A stretch of 60,941 nt of DNA from a bacterium (GCA_025774845.1 JALGZP010000005.1:1-60941), one strand, 5' to 3'. Positions 17,004 through 29,634 are shown, counted from the first letter of the stretch. A program made the numbers and translations. The notes: a model not told the origin generated them from the letters alone.

Positions 17004-19006
17004 GATCCGACCCTCCTCACCACTTCGATTTTTCCTTCTATTCGGACAGCGTCATCCGGTCGAAGCGTGACACCCCCGTCACTTGAATCCAGCCTCATTT
17101 CAAGGCCGAACCACAGATGATCGCGCATGAAGACTTCGAGCTCATCTTCGCCGAGGTCGATTTCGAACTCGGGGTCACCGTCCTGCGTCTGTTCTGTCCC
17201 GTCAAAATCGATTGAGTACCCATCCCCGGGGAGCACGAGCAGTGGTTCTGAATAGACCGTTGCGGAGTCGGCACCCATGAACAACCGCACACCACCGCTC
17301 AGGGGAGCGGTGGTTATAACGTGACCGGAAAACCGTGACTCTTCGATACCTTCCTCGATACCATCCCTTACACCTTTGTCTATGTCGCTCATCCTGGGGG
17401 TGGTCGTAAAGGTGTCCGCACGAACTTCGAACACCAGGGGCACAATCATTTCGAGGTCTCCGTGAAGCGAATCATCAACCGATATCGTTCCTCTGCCCCA
17501 CACGGTTGCTTCACCCTCGATCCGGACGACTTCGGGGAAGATACCGATAAGATGTATTGCGTCTTCGCCGCTGTATTCACACCGTGTAGTCTGTGAAACG
17601 CCTTCAGATTCCGCCGCTTCGATCACACCATCGAAACAGGCCTCACGCAAAGTTGTACCCCGTTCTCCCTCGACATCGAGCGTGAACCTGCCCCCGACCA
17701 TCGCTGTGTTCGTGATATTGATGACCAGTTCGGCCTCATACGGGCTTATGCACTCAAATCCTTCCGGGAACTCCAGTCTTTGCTCCTCCGAAAACGTTAC
17801 AACCGTCGGTTTGAGTATCCCGGTGACCTTTGTCATCACGAGTTCATCAAGCGTGACATATACCGAAATTGTGTCGGCCGCAGATAGATCGACCAGATCG
17901 TTTTGTCTATGAAGCTCCGCCCTTACGTCGAAGTCGATCTCGTTACTCCCCTCGAGCGTGTCCCCGGCCACCGGAGCTGTCTCTATCCGGTAGCCTGAAA
18001 GATCAACGGTGACCGTGGAGTCGGAAAGAGCGTCGATGCGCTTTCTGATCACCAGCGGAGCGCCTTCCAGGGTCACGTTCCCCGTTTCGACATGAAGCGT
18101 AAGCGCAACCGGAAGTTCATTGGTGAGGGCGAAATCGGCCGACCCGGTCGCTATTTCCGCGCTGACAAACCTGGTGGAATCCTCAATCGTGATCATCGTT
18201 GTATCCCTGAAGACCTGTTCGGGGATCCGGGCAAGTGCCCTCGCCGCACGGATGGCAACAGGCATTACGGTGATTTCAATCTCATCATCGGGAGAGATAA
18301 GAACCACGCCGTCGCTCCCGGTTGAACCTCCCACAATTGTCACCTCGACATCGCGGGTGATGCGTGAGCCTCCAAGATCAAGCTCGAACGTTGATTCGCA
18401 TCCCGGACCTATGGCTTCCCCGGCAACGCACGAGTCGGTGTAGTCGCCACCGGAGACGACTGTGATCCGAAAAGGACATCCGGCTGCGGGGTCACCCAGA
18501 CTGACCGGTAACCCGTTTCGGACTGTGACGAGAAGTGACCCTTCGGTGAATTCAATGTATCCATAGCTATCACCCATGTCGACCGTTCTCGTGAGGGGTG
18601 CCCCACCGGAGTCCGGAAAGCAGAATGGGATGACCTCCATCGAGACACCGGATCCTGGCGCATCATCCCAGAGCTCGCCCAGGGTGAATGTGACATGCCC
18701 GGCTCCGATCGAGTCCACCTGGAAACTCCCCAGTGAAACACCGAAATTCTCACTGTCTGCGCTGAGGCTGAGTTTGCTTTCAAAGCTCAATTCGGTGATG
18801 GGTTCCTTGACTCGGATCTCAAGACTGTCACCGGTGACCTGGAGGAAATCCTCATCATCGGCCATGTCCCTGAAGGAGTACTCCTCCGTTACAACGGGAA
18901 GTGAGAGAGTGACGTCCCAGGAAGGCATCTGGGGTGAGTCGACCGAACAGCCCAGGTATATTGCTGCCAATGCCAAGGTGAAGAATATAAGGCGGGCCTT
19001 ATACAA
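17000..19006 (-). CDS. Large predicted lipoprotein, TTG start
   Basis: A protein of about 668 residues with a lipoprotein signal: a short basic start, the hydrophobic run ARLIFFTLALAAIYLGC, and Cys as the probable acylated residue. Beyond that it is a long beta-rich, low-homology chain (tandem Ig-like segments would fit the spacing of DSTVTVDLSGY, DTISVYVTLDEL and similar). The frame is open up to 19066, but that part lies in the gyrA terminator, so TTG at 19004-19006 is the most likely start; it sits within the terminator's T-tract. No clear Shine-Dalgarno sequence is visible. Overlaps the downstream barrel gene by 4 bases. Confidence 0.62.
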   Translation of the reverse strand: MYKARLIFFTLALAAIYLGCSVDSPQMPSWDVTLSLPVVTEEYSFRDMADDEDFLQVTGDSLEIRVKEPITELSFESKLSLSADSENFGVSLGSFQVDSIGAGHVTFTLGELWDDAPGSGVSMEVIPFCFPDSGGAPLTRTVDMGDSYGYIEFTEGSLLVTVRNGLPVSLGDPAAGCPFRITVVSGGDYTDSCVAGEAIGPGCESTFELDLGGSRITRDVEVTIVGGSTGSDGVVLISPDDEIEITVMPVAIRAARALARIPEQVFRDTTMITIEDSTRFVSAEIATGSADFALTNELPVALTLHVETGNVTLEGAPLVIRKRIDALSDSTVTVDLSGYRIETAPVAGDTLEGSNEIDFDVRAELHRQNDLVDLSAADTISVYVTLDELVMTKVTGILKPTVVTFSEEQRLEFPEGFECISPYEAELVINITNTAMVGGRFTLDVEGERGTTLREACFDGVIEAAESEGVSQTTRCEYSGEDAIHLIGIFPEVVRIEGEATVWGRGTISVDDSLHGDLEMIVPLVFEVRADTFTTTPRMSDIDKGVRDGIEEGIEESRFSGHVITTAPLSGGVRLFMGADSATVYSEPLLVLPGDGYSIDFDGTEQTQDGDPEFEIDLGEDELEVFMRDHLWFGLEMRLDSSDGGVTLRPDDAVRIEGKIEVVRRVGS

Positions 19007-19046
19007 AAATGCCGACCTCCACCCATAAATGGGTAGCAAGTCGGCA
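19003..19046 (-). terminator. Rho-independent terminator of gyrA
   Basis: On the minus strand an outer stem GCCGAC (19040-19045 complement) with GTCGGC (19011-19016 complement) encloses an inner TACCCA/TGGGTG stem and is followed by ATTTTTG. It lies about 50 bases after the gyrA stop. The same T-tract contains the TTG start proposed for the lipoprotein gene. Confidence 0.65.
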
Positions 19047-19096
19047 TACTCACACTCCCAGCTCAAGCAATCGTCACGCCGAGCTGCAGACTTTAG

Positions 19097-21529
19097 TTAT
19101 TCGGCCTCCTCGGTCACAACCCGGGCTACGTCGACTACCCGGTCACCGGTCTCCAGGACCTTGAGTCTGACCCCTTGGGTTGCCCTGCCTATGACCGAAA
19201 CCCCCTTGATCGGCACCCGGATCACCGATCCGTGCTGGGACATTATCATCAACTCGTCTTCGTCGACCACTTCCTTGATCGACACGAGCTTCCCCGTCTT
19301 CTCGGTACACCGCATTGTCAGGATACCCTTGCCGCCCCGCTTGGTTACCCTGTAATCCGATATGGGCGAGCGCTTGCCGTAACCGTTCTGGCTTACGACA
19401 AGAAGCGTACCCTCTCTGACGACAACAACCATTCCGACAACGACGTCGTCTTTCTCAAGTGTCACGCCTCTCACGCCCCGGGCGGTACGGCCCATCGATC
19501 TTACATCCTGCTCGTGGAACCTGATCGCCCTGCCCCCGCTCTTGGCCAGTATGACGTCATTCGTACCATCCGTCAGCCGGGCATCGATCAGCGTATCGCC
19601 CTCATCAAGTGTGATTGCGATGATCCCACCCCGTCTCGGATGTGAAAAAGCGGCCAGTCTCGTCTTCTTTATCACACCCATCCGTGTCGCCATTATAAGA
19701 TGCCGGTCATCGGGGAAGTCTTTCGTGGTGACAAATGCCGTTACCCGGCCTTCCTTGCCAAGCTGAAGGACGTTGGCAATCGACTTGCCCTTTGAGTATC
19801 TCCCGCCCTCGGGTAACTCATGAACCTTCTTCCAGTGACACTTCCCGTCGTTTGTGAAAAAGAGGATATAGTCATGCGTTGATGCGATGAAGAGGTGCTC
19901 GACAAAATCCTCTTCCTTCGTCCCCATGCCGACAACGCCCTTCCCGCCCCGCCGCTGTCTGCGATAGAGCGTTACAGGCATCCGTTTGATGTAACCGCCA
20001 TGCGTGATCGCGATCACCATGTCTTCTTCAGCAATCAGGTCCTCGATATCGAAATCGGCGGCGGCCTCGACGATCTCCGTTCGTCTGTCGTCTCCATATT
20101 TCTTCTTTATCTCCAGGACCTCTTGCTTGATTATTCCCATCTGCTTCGCGCGGCTTGCCAGTATGGCCCTCAGGGCCTCGATCTTCTTTATCAGTTCCAG
20201 ATACTCATCCTCGATCTTCTTTCGCTCCAGACCCGTAAGCCGCTGGAGCCGCATCTCGAGGATCGCACTTGCCTGGATTTCCGAGAGCTTGAACTTCCTC
20301 ATCAACGCGTCCCTTGCGGCTTCCACCGTCGGGGACTTCTTGATCACCGCGATGACCTCGTCGATATTTGAAAGCGCTATCTTGAATCCCTCAAGGATGT
20401 GCGCACGTTTTTCGGCGGCCGCAAGATCGAAGCGTGTGCGACGGAGGATCACGTCATGCCGGAATTTTATGTACTCTTCAAGCAGCCTCTTGATGGTGAG
20501 TATCTTCGGTTCGAGGTCAACCAGCGCAAGCATGATCACACCGAAGGTGGTTTGCATCGGTGTGTGTTTAAAGAGCTGGTTAAGCACGATGTTGGACTGG
20601 GCATCGCGTTTGAGTTCGATAAGGATTCTGTTCCCATCTCTGTCCGACTCATCCCGGAGATCGGAGATCCCTTCGATTTTGCCGTCTCTGACCATGTCCG
20701 CGATTCTCTCGATCAGACCTGCCTTGTTGACCTGATACGGGATCTCGGTGACTATGATCCTTTCCCTGCCGGTCTTGGCCGTCTCAAGGAAGACACGTGC
20801 CCTGACAGTGATAAGTCCTCTGCCTGTAAGGTATGCATCCCTGATTCCCTGCCTGCCGTAGATGATCCCGCCCGTGGGGAAGTCCGGACCCGTAACGATC
20901 TCGATCAATTCCTCATCGGTTATCTTGGGCTTGTCTATTATCGCGGCGATCCCGTCGGCAACCTCCGTCAGGTTATGCGGCGGAATGTTGGTCGCCATAC
21001 CGACCGCGATACCCGAGGAGCCATTGCAGACCAGGTTGGGAAACTTGCCGGGAAGCACGGTCGGCATCTTGCGCGTTTCGTCGTAGTTCGGGACGAAATC
21101 GACCGTGTCTTTCTCAAGATCGTTGAGCACTTCGGTTGCCGGCCCCGCCATCCTCGCCTCGGTATATCTCATCGCCGCCGGCGGATCCCCGTCGATAGAT
21201 CCGAAGTTGCCCTGTCCCTGGACAAGCGGGTACCGCATATTGAAATCCTGCGCCATCCTCACTAGCGTCGGATACACCACCTGCTCGCCGTGGGGATGGT
21301 AATTACCGGATGTATCACCAGCTATCTTTGCGCACTTTCTGTAGTGCGAGCCGGGGCTTAAGTTGAGGTCATTCATTGCAACAAGTATTCTGCGCTGGGA
21401 CGGTTTGAGTCCGTCCCTCACATCAGGTAGTGCACGTGATACGATCACGCTCATCGAGTAGTCTATGTAGGAACTTTTCATCTCATCTTCCACATAGACA
21501 GGGATGATTCTTTCTCTTCCAGTCGCCAT
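19097..21529 (-). CDS. gyrA: DNA gyrase subunit A
   Basis: The 810-residue protein is a full GyrA: N-terminal breakage-reunion domain with the catalytic Y122 in AAMRYTEAR, a coiled-coil gate around 430-470, and the C-terminal beta-pinwheel with repeated motifs including the GyrA-box-like RRGGKGV (about 530). It cuts and rejoins DNA to introduce negative supercoils with GyrB. In the quinolone-resistance region, the usual HPHGDSxVYD reads [10 protein letters not shown], so positions equal to E. coli Ser83 and Asp87 are Gln and Pro. The gene is separate from gyrB here and divergent from dnaJ. Confidence 0.95.
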   Translation of the reverse strand: MATGRERIIPVYVEDEMKSSYIDYSMSVIVSRALPDVRDGLKPSQRRILVAMNDLNLSPGSHYRKCAKIAGDTSGNYHPHGEQVVYPTLVRMAQDFNMRYPLVQGQGNFGSIDGDPPAAMRYTEARMAGPATEVLNDLEKDTVDFVPNYDETRKMPTVLPGKFPNLVCNGSSGIAVGMATNIPPHNLTEVADGIAAIIDKPKITDEELIEIVTGPDFPTGGIIYGRQGIRDAYLTGRGLITVRARVFLETAKTGRERIIVTEIPYQVNKAGLIERIADMVRDGKIEGISDLRDESDRDGNRILIELKRDAQSNIVLNQLFKHTPMQTTFGVIMLALVDLEPKILTIKRLLEEYIKFRHDVILRRTRFDLAAAEKRAHILEGFKIALSNIDEVIAVIKKSPTVEAARDALMRKFKLSEIQASAILEMRLQRLTGLERKKIEDEYLELIKKIEALRAILASRAKQMGIIKQEVLEIKKKYGDDRRTEIVEAAADFDIEDLIAEEDMVIAITHGGYIKRMPVTLYRRQRRGGKGVVGMGTKEEDFVEHLFIASTHDYILFFTNDGKCHWKKVHELPEGGRYSKGKSIANVLQLGKEGRVTAFVTTKDFPDDRHLIMATRMGVIKKTRLAAFSHPRRGGIIAITLDEGDTLIDARLTDGTNDVILAKSGGRAIRFHEQDVRSMGRTARGVRGVTLEKDDVVVGMVVVVREGTLLVVSQNGYGKRSPISDYRVTKRGGKGILTMRCTEKTGKLVSIKEVVDEDELMIMSQHGSVIRVPIKGVSVIGRATQGVRLKVLETGDRVVDVARVVTEEAE

Positions 21530-21667
21530 TTGCTTACCTCTGATGCTCCGAAATCATGACTAATTCGCCCCTTGTTCCAATTCAGAATGGATAGGGGGAC
21601 GAGGCCTGAACTGTCTCCTCAAGACTATATCTGTTGCGGTCCGATGTCAACATCTATCCAACCGCAT

Positions 21668-21696
21668 TTGACTTTGTTTCAGCCGGTTTTTATACT
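21668..21696 (+). promoter_or_regulatory. Sigma-70 promoter of dnaJ
   Basis: TTGACT (21668-21673) and TATACT (21691-21696) are 17 bp apart. The start would be near 21703, leaving a leader of about 13 bases that contains GCGAGGTGA before the ATG. No CIRCE-type inverted repeat is seen around it. Confidence 0.7.
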
Positions 21697-21715
21697 CTAC
21701 CAGCGAGGTGAAGTG

Positions 21716-22855
21716 ATGGCTCAGAAGGACTACTACCAGATCCTCGGTGTCGGTGAGAACGCGACGTCCAAGGAGATCAAGAAAGCATTCATAAAACTCG
21801 CGAAGAAGTATCACCCGGACTCCAACCCCGGAGATGACCGCGCGGCCGATAAGTTCAAAGAGATCAACGAAGCCAATGAGATCCTAAGCGATGCAAAGAA
21901 ACGCAAGCAATATGATGACCTCCGTCACTTTGCGCACGCAGGCTACGGCGGTGCGGGCAGCCAGGGCTTCGACATCAACGATATCCTGAGCCAGTTTGGA
22001 AGGCGAGGTGGTGGCGGGGGTGCCGGACAGGGGTACTCAGCCGAGGATCTCGGGGGCCTCGGCGGTATCGGTGATCTCTTCTCAAACATCTTCGACCGTG
22101 GCGGCAGGTTCAGGCAGCAACGTTACGGGCCCCAGAAGGGTCAGGACCATCACGCCGAGGTTGAGGTCCCGTTTGATGTTGCCGCCAAGGGTGGGAGCAC
22201 CGTGATCACGCTGATGAAGGAAGGCCCATGTGAAAAGTGCGGCGGCACAGGCGCCGAACCGGGTTCCAAGGTCGAGAAGTGTCCACAGTGCGGAGGCGCA
22301 GGAATGATATCCGTCTCCCAGGGTGGATTTGCCGTGAGCCGACCGTGCCCGCGATGTTACGGGCGGGGTGAGATTGTCTCGGAGCCCTGTCACAAGTGCG
22401 GCGGGTCGGGTCAGACGGCCGGTCGCAAGCGGATATCGGTCAAGATCCCAGGGGGCACTCCGGACGGCGGAAAGATAAGGCTTAAAGGCCAGGGGCAGCC
22501 GGGAGCGAGCGGTGGACCCCCCGGCGACCTTATAATCAAGGTCGCGGTGGCCGCGCACAAGTTCTTCACACGGAAGGGCGCAAATGTCTACTGCGATGTA
22601 AACATCAACCTCGCCCAGGCCGTGCTCGGTTCTAATCTGCGTGTCCGCACGCTTGACGACAAACGCGCCGTGCTTAAGATCCCGCCAGGCACCCAGCCCG
22701 GCACCACTTTCCGGCTCAAGGGCCTCGGTATAGACACGGGTAGCAAGGTGGGAGACCAGCTTGTGACAGTCGGTGTCGATATTCCGAAGAAGCTAACCAC
22801 CGAGGATAAGGAACTCTTCGAACGCCTCGCAGCGTCACTTAAACTCAAACATTAG
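21716..22855 (+). CDS. dnaJ: Chaperone DnaJ
   Basis: A 379-residue type I J-protein, cochaperone of DnaK. Order: J domain with the HPD motif (YHPDSNPGD), a Gly-rich linker (about 85-125, [13 protein letters not shown]), the four CxxCxGxG zinc motifs ([32 protein letters not shown]), then the substrate-binding beta domains. The ATG at 21716 is chosen because [12 protein letters not shown] is the standard DnaJ start and a ribosome site plus promoter precede it; the frame itself is open further upstream. No dnaK or grpE gene is adjacent. Confidence 0.95.
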   Translation: MAQKDYYQILGVGENATSKEIKKAFIKLAKKYHPDSNPGDDRAADKFKEINEANEILSDAKKRKQYDDLRHFAHAGYGGAGSQGFDINDILSQFGRRGGGGGAGQGYSAEDLGGLGGIGDLFSNIFDRGGRFRQQRYGPQKGQDHHAEVEVPFDVAAKGGSTVITLMKEGPCEKCGGTGAEPGSKVEKCPQCGGAGMISVSQGGFAVSRPCPRCYGRGEIVSEPCHKCGGSGQTAGRKRISVKIPGGTPDGGKIRLKGQGQPGASGGPPGDLIIKVAVAAHKFFTRKGANVYCDVNINLAQAVLGSNLRVRTLDDKRAVLKIPPGTQPGTTFRLKGLGIDTGSKVGDQLVTVGVDIPKKLTTEDKELFERLAASLKLKH

Positions 22856-22869
22856 ATCCGGCCCGGTTA

Positions 22870-23775
22870 CTACGGGGCGAACTTGTGTACCTTCTTGGTG
22901 TAACCTTCGAGCGAAAAGAGAGAATCGTCCAGTTTCTCGTTTGAAACAGAGATGGCTTCGCGTTTGATCGTTATCTTATTCGAGTCGGCACCGGCATCGT
23001 CCTCAGCTGCTTCCCCTGCCTCGTCACCCTTCATGTACTGCTTCATCATCTTCATGGCTTCCTGCATCTCGGCACCCTGAGCATCGTCTCCGCCCATCGG
23101 CATATCCATTGAAATATCCATCCCCAGGGGAACTCCGTCGAGTTCTTCCATTATCTTGGCGAGATCATCCATTGCGTCCTTAAACCCGAAGGACTCCTCC
23201 CCACTCCCCATGCTCTCAAGCATCCGCTGCCACATGTCGCGCATTTCCTCGAGTTCCTTTTTCTTGGGCGCTATCCAGAAGAGGATGTCGGTTGTCGTGG
23301 TCATCGTCTGGCCTTTCGGGCCCATCTCGGCGACCATCTCAACATTAACGCCTTCACATTTGTAACCGGCGATATCCCGCTTCTTACCGGTCTTTGTGAG
23401 TTTGGTGCTCTTGATGTCGAACTCCGAGCTCTGGTCCACATCCCCCGTCATCTCGCTCTTGACCGATACCTCGGTATAGGTCATCGACTCTTCATCAAGA
23501 TGCCAGACAACACCCGTATTAAGATTCATGATGCTGACGGTCTTTTCGGGGCCCTGGCCGGGCATCCCGGGAGCTATCCCGGCCATCATGTCCTTGTGCG
23601 TCGTCTCCGACTCGGTCCGGACCATATCACCCTTGATGTAGGTAACCTCGGTGCCCTCGGAACCGCCCATCCCCATGAAACCGCTGCCCGTGACCTTCTC
23701 CCTGATGACAAGATCACCGGCTGCAACCGCCGGGATTACCAAAACACATAGTAGGATCAATATTGCTCTCTTCAT
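22870..23775 (-). CDS. DUF4412-like secreted protein
   Basis: A 301-residue exported protein with signal peptide MKRAILILLCVLVIPAVAAG. The body has the DUF4412 pattern: VREKVTGSGF..., YIKGDMVRTESE, a segment ending VWHLDEESMTYTEV, and IAGYKCEGVNVE. An acidic Met-rich tail (about 215-270, such as MPMGGDDAQGAEM) is unusual. Function of the family is unknown; the fold is thought to resemble lipoprotein-carrier beta domains. ATG at 23775 follows AAAGGAGGT and lies 14 bases after gyrB stops, so it is the last gene of the dnaN operon. The 3' end faces dnaJ with only a 14-base gap. Confidence 0.68.
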   Translation of the reverse strand: MKRAILILLCVLVIPAVAAGDLVIREKVTGSGFMGMGGSEGTEVTYIKGDMVRTESETTHKDMMAGIAPGMPGQGPEKTVSIMNLNTGVVWHLDEESMTYTEVSVKSEMTGDVDQSSEFDIKSTKLTKTGKKRDIAGYKCEGVNVEMVAEMGPKGQTMTTTTDILFWIAPKKKELEEMRDMWQRMLESMGSGEESFGFKDAMDDLAKIMEELDGVPLGMDISMDMPMGGDDAQGAEMQEAMKMMKQYMKGDEAGEAAEDDAGADSNKITIKREAISVSNEKLDDSLFSLEGYTKKVHKFAP

Positions 23776-23788
23776 CACCCGACCTCCT

Positions 23789-26054
<2,266 letters not shown>

Positions 26055-26055
26055 A

Positions 26056-27144
26056 TTAACCAATTCTCCCGCCGGTGATGGTGATCCGGTGCATATCGTC
26101 ATCCGCAAGACGTGCCGGTCTCGACGATGTCAATACTATCTGATCGAACTTCGAAATTAAAGCTGTAAGTGCCCCCGCGCGTGCCTCATCCAGCTCCGCA
26201 AAGACATCGTCGAGAAGAACCAGGGGATATCTCCCCAGACGTTCACCCATCGCGTTCGTCTCCGCACACCGCAGCGCCAGGACGGCTGTGCGCTGTTCTC
26301 CCTCCGACCCGAACTGACGTATATCCCGGTCGTCGGAAAGCAACTTGAAGTCATCGACGTGGGGGCCGTAAAGGGTGTGTCCCCTGCGGATCTCAAGATC
26401 GCTGTGCGCGTTAAGGGCGTTTGCCAGGCTTACTGCGATATCCGTACCCTCTCCGATACCGTAACCCCTGGGATCATAGGTGAGTTTGATGTCACTGGTC
26501 TTTCCGCTTATGAATGCGAAGTTCTCGGAAACCTGGGAGACGATCTCTTCCAGGTATGCCACCCTCTTCCTTACAACCATCGCCCCGAGTTCCACGACGC
26601 TCTGGGTCCAGGTGGTCGCCTCCGAAGCATCAATCCTCCGCTCCTGTGCAGCCCTGAGGAGCAGGTTTCTCTGGGTAAGAGCTCTCACATATCGCTGGAG
26701 GGTTACAAGGTACTCCTTGCTCATCTGCGAGATAGCCATATCGAGAAAGGTCCTCCGGAATCCGGGAGAACCCTTGACGAGATCGATATCATCCGGGGAG
26801 GAGATCACAATGCCCACGAGCCCTATCAGGTCTACCGGTTTTGCGTCCTTCCCGTTGATCCTGATTCGCTTCCGCTCCTCACCGTAGGAGACTTCGATCC
26901 TCGTCTTCACCCCTATGTGCTCGAAGATGCCTTCTATCCGGTAAAAGGGCTCTTCGAATCTAACGAGGTTGGCGTCTTTGCGATCGCGATGCGATCGGCC
27001 CACACCGAGGATATGAATGGATTCAAGCAGGTTGGTCTTACCCTGTGCATTGGCGCCCAGGATCAGATTACGATGCTCACCGAACTCGACATCGACATCA
27101 TCGAAGTTTCTGAAATTCGTCAGGTGGATCTTCTGGATGCGCAA
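26056..27144 (-). CDS. recF: DNA replication and repair protein RecF
   Basis: A 362-residue SMC-like ATPase that helps load RecA at gapped DNA. Walker A is GANAQGKTNLLES near residue 32, the signature region is QFGSEGEQRTAVLALR, and Walker B is LVLLDDVFAELDE. Its start is 17 bases from the dnaN stop. The gene belongs to a dnaN-recF-dciA-like-gyrB operon. Confidence 0.95.
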   Translation of the reverse strand: MRIQKIHLTNFRNFDDVDVEFGEHRNLILGANAQGKTNLLESIHILGVGRSHRDRKDANLVRFEEPFYRIEGIFEHIGVKTRIEVSYGEERKRIRINGKDAKPVDLIGLVGIVISSPDDIDLVKGSPGFRRTFLDMAISQMSKEYLVTLQRYVRALTQRNLLLRAAQERRIDASEATTWTQSVVELGAMVVRKRVAYLEEIVSQVSENFAFISGKTSDIKLTYDPRGYGIGEGTDIAVSLANALNAHSDLEIRRGHTLYGPHVDDFKLLSDDRDIRQFGSEGEQRTAVLALRCAETNAMGERLGRYPLVLLDDVFAELDEARAGALTALISKFDQIVLTSSRPARLADDDMHRITITGGRIG

Positions 27145-27161
27145 CCGAACGCACCCCGGGT

Positions 27162-28277
27162 CTATTCTTGCTCTGCGAGACGGAGCGGCATGACAAGACA
27201 GACATATGATTCGTCGTCGGGTTCTTCAGCCTGTTTGAGTATCGACGCGCCGACCGAGGTACCGAGTTCGAATTTCATCTCGTCACTTTCCGAATTCTTG
27301 AGCACATCCAGCACATAGGAAGCGTTATACCCGATCACCATCTCTTCACCGGTATAACCCGCAGGGACTTCCTCTTCCGCCTCTCCGAGATCGGGTGTAC
27401 TTGCAGTCAGTTTGATCTTGTTCTTCGTCAGATGGACTTTTATCTTGTGGGTCTTGGAATCCGCGAGGAGTGAGACCCGCTTAGCAGCGCTCATCAGTGC
27501 GCTGCGCTCTATTACGAGCACGTTCTCATTGCTGCTGGGTATCACCTGCTTGTAATTGGGAAACGTCCCTTCGATCCTTCTCGTATAGACTGTCGTATCA
27601 CCGACGAAGAACCCAACGAAGGCCTTGTCGATTGCGATCGCGACCTCGTCGGTCCCGCCGATCAATCTCAGAACCTGGTTGAGGGCCTTGGGCGGAATGA
27701 TAACTCCCATCTCTTCTTTTACCGGGAAGTCGCCCTTGATCGCCATCCTGGCAAGTCTGTGCCCGTCGGTTCCGACCATCGCCATCTCTTTGGGTGACAG
27801 CTCCCAGAGAACGCCGCTCAACACGGGACGCGTATCGTCTCTGGCAACCGAGTAGATGCTTCTTCTTATCATCTTCTCAAGCGCCGCTGCACTTATGTTT
27901 ATCTTCTCTTCCTTCTCAAGGTCCGCGATCTTCGGGAACTGGTCTTTCTCCATCCCCATCATTCTGAAATTCGCTCTCGAGCAGGTGATTGTTATCCGGT
28001 TTCCATCGACTTCAAGATCCACTTCTTCGCCGGGCAGCTCGCGCACTATCTCCTGGAACCGCTTGGCGCCCACGGTGATCGAACCTTTCTTAGCTATCTC
28101 GCATTCAAGCAGACTGATCACCGAGATATCCAGGTCGGTAGCTGATATCTTGACTTTGTCGCCTTCGGTCTCGATCAGCAGATTGGAAAGCACGGGGATC
28201 GAGGATGTTGTGGGCACAACCCCTGTGACCAAACCTAAAAGCTTGGAGAAATTCTCCTGGCTTACCTTGACTTTCAT
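27162..28277 (-). CDS. dnaN: DNA polymerase III beta sliding clamp
   Basis: A 371-residue clamp protein; three structurally equal domains form a ring dimer that tethers the polymerase. Typical segments are the start MKVKVSQENFSKLL and the C-terminal YVCLVMPLRL. The ATG at 28277 is chosen because GAGGAGGATG precedes it and the protein starts where clamps start; the frame is open about 190 bases further upstream. A strong promoter lies 32 bases upstream. dnaN is separated from dnaA by a divergent four-gene cassette, which is unusual. Confidence 0.96.
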   Translation of the reverse strand: MKVKVSQENFSKLLGLVTGVVPTTSSIPVLSNLLIETEGDKVKISATDLDISVISLLECEIAKKGSITVGAKRFQEIVRELPGEEVDLEVDGNRITITCSRANFRMMGMEKDQFPKIADLEKEEKINISAAALEKMIRRSIYSVARDDTRPVLSGVLWELSPKEMAMVGTDGHRLARMAIKGDFPVKEEMGVIIPPKALNQVLRLIGGTDEVAIAIDKAFVGFFVGDTTVYTRRIEGTFPNYKQVIPSSNENVLVIERSALMSAAKRVSLLADSKTHKIKVHLTKNKIKLTASTPDLGEAEEEVPAGYTGEEMVIGYNASYVLDVLKNSESDEMKFELGTSVGASILKQAEEPDDESYVCLVMPLRLAEQE

Positions 28278-28308
28278 CGTCCCGCATCCTCCTCTCTCAC
28301 AGCCATCT

Positions 28309-28337
28309 ATTGTAAGTGAACGCGCCGCGGGTGTCAA
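28309..28337 (-). promoter_or_regulatory. Sigma-70 promoter of the dnaN-recF-gyrB operon
   Basis: On the minus strand, TTGACA (28332-28337) and TACAAT (28309-28314) are separated by 17 bp, close to consensus. The leader to the dnaN ATG would be about 25 bases. Confidence 0.75.
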
Positions 28338-28379
28338 AGCGTTTTTAGAATTGAGCACCAGACCGGTATTTAGTACCTT

Positions 28380-28862
28380 ATGAGCATGAAACATTCCCTG
28401 AAAACCGGGCTCAGCTTCGGCATGACATCCGGAGCGATCACGACGCTTGGTTTGATGGTGGGACTCCATTCAGGTACCCACTCAAAACTGGCGGTTCTCG
28501 GGGGTATATTGACTATAGCGATAGCCGACGCTTTCTCGGACGCACTCGGTATTCACATTGCCGAGGAATCGGAGAATATCCACACCCACCGCGAAATATG
28601 GGAATCGACTCTCGCTACGTTCTTCTCAAAACTCAGCTTCGCTCTTACATTCACGATCCCCGTATTTCTCTTCAAACTCCCGACCGCGATTTTTGTAAGT
28701 GTGATCTGGGGATTATGCGCATTGACCATCATCAGTATTGGTATCGCCAAAGAGCAAGGCACGAAACCGTGGAGAGTCGTTGCAGAGCACCTCGCCATTG
28801 CATTGATGGTGGTAGGTGTCACCCATTATGTAGGTGACTGGATCGGCAAGGTCTGTGGCTAA
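28380..28862 (+). CDS. VIT1/CCC1-like small membrane protein
   Basis: A 160-residue integral membrane protein with about four to five helices. GLSFGMTSGAITTLGLMVGL and LTIAIADAFSDALGIHIAEESE resemble the VIT1/CCC1 iron or manganese transporter family, in which such acidic residues line the metal path; the resemblance is partial and the family assignment is tentative. ATG at 28380 or 28386 is possible; neither has a clear Shine-Dalgarno sequence. It overlaps the ferredoxin gene by eight bases, first of a four-gene cassette divergent from dnaN. Confidence 0.6.
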   Translation: MSMKHSLKTGLSFGMTSGAITTLGLMVGLHSGTHSKLAVLGGILTIAIADAFSDALGIHIAEESENIHTHREIWESTLATFFSKLSFALTFTIPVFLFKLPTAIFVSVIWGLCALTIISIGIAKEQGTKPWRVVAEHLAIALMVVGVTHYVGDWIGKVCG

Positions 28863-29634
28863 GATAGAGATCACAAGAAGACTGTTTCAGTTATTCTTCC
28901 TGGGCGGGAGTGTTGCGCTTCTCGTCAGGGGTCTCATGGGTCTTACTTCAAGGACCGTCGAGTATTACTGTCCGATGGGCGGGATTGTCTCCATCTACGG
29001 GCTTTTCAGGAAACAGCAGTTCATCTGTGCTCTTAACGAGACCAATCTCAGTATCGCCCTGGTCCTTCTTGTAGGAGTCGTTATCACAAAGAAGAGTTTC
29101 TGTGGCTGGGTCTGCCCTCTCGGGACGATTTTCGATTGGTTTGTCTGGCTCCGGAGGAAAACGCTGGGGAAGGACTTCTTGAGGATTCCGGATCTTCCCG
29201 ACGCCGTCTTAAGCAAACTCAAGTACGTTGTGCTCGCAGTCATTCTGATTCTGACATTCAGGGCTTCGGAACTGATCTTCAGGGGCTATGACCCTTTCTA
29301 CATACTGTTCACAGGTGGCAAGGGACACGGTCTGATCCCTGTGGTGAGTTTGATAATTCTCATAGGCGTACTCGCGGCAACATTCATGTTCGAGATGGCC
29401 TGGTGCAGGTATCTTTGCCCGCTCAGCGCTGTTATGAGCCCGCTTTCACGGCTGGGGCTCTTGAAGGTCAAGCGTGATCCGGCCCGTTGTACGAGTTGCG
29501 GCCTTTGTGATTCCGCCTGTTATCAGCGGATCCCGGTATCAAAGCTGGCCAAGGTAACCCGGACGGACTGTACGGCGTGTCTTGACTGCGTTGCACGGTG
29601 TCCCGAGGACCGCGCCCTTGACATCGGTGTTTAG
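28855..29634 (+). CDS. NapH/MauN-like membrane 4Fe-4S protein
   Basis: A 259-residue polytopic protein of the NapH/CcoG-like ferredoxin family. Two conserved CxxxCPLG/S stretches in membrane loops (WVCPLGT and YLCPLSA) and two C-terminal 4Fe-4S motifs (CTSCGLCDSACYQRIP and CTACLDCVARCP) are visible. Such proteins pass electrons between the quinol pool or a soluble ferredoxin and a periplasmic acceptor. GTG at 28855 is preferred; a GTG at 28834 is an alternative. The overlap with the previous gene indicates coupling. The acceptor here is unknown, possibly the two following gene products. Confidence 0.78.
   Translation: MAKIEITRRLFQLFFLGGSVALLVRGLMGLTSRTVEYYCPMGGIVSIYGLFRKQQFICALNETNLSIALVLLVGVVITKKSFCGWVCPLGTIFDWFVWLRRKTLGKDFLRIPDLPDAVLSKLKYVVLAVILILTFRASELIFRGYDPFYILFTGGKGHGLIPVVSLIILIGVLAATFMFEMAWCRYLCPLSAVMSPLSRLGLLKVKRDPARCTSCGLCDSACYQRIPVSKLAKVTRTDCTACLDCVARCPEDRALDIGV

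Noticed and set aside
20399-21265. Long open frame antisense to gyrA
   Set aside because: It mirrors the gyrA codon pattern, has no recognisable domain and no plausible ribosome site; gyrA is certain on the other strand.
26359-27318. Long open frame antisense to recF and the dnaN end
   Set aside because: Shadow of RecF; no domain content.
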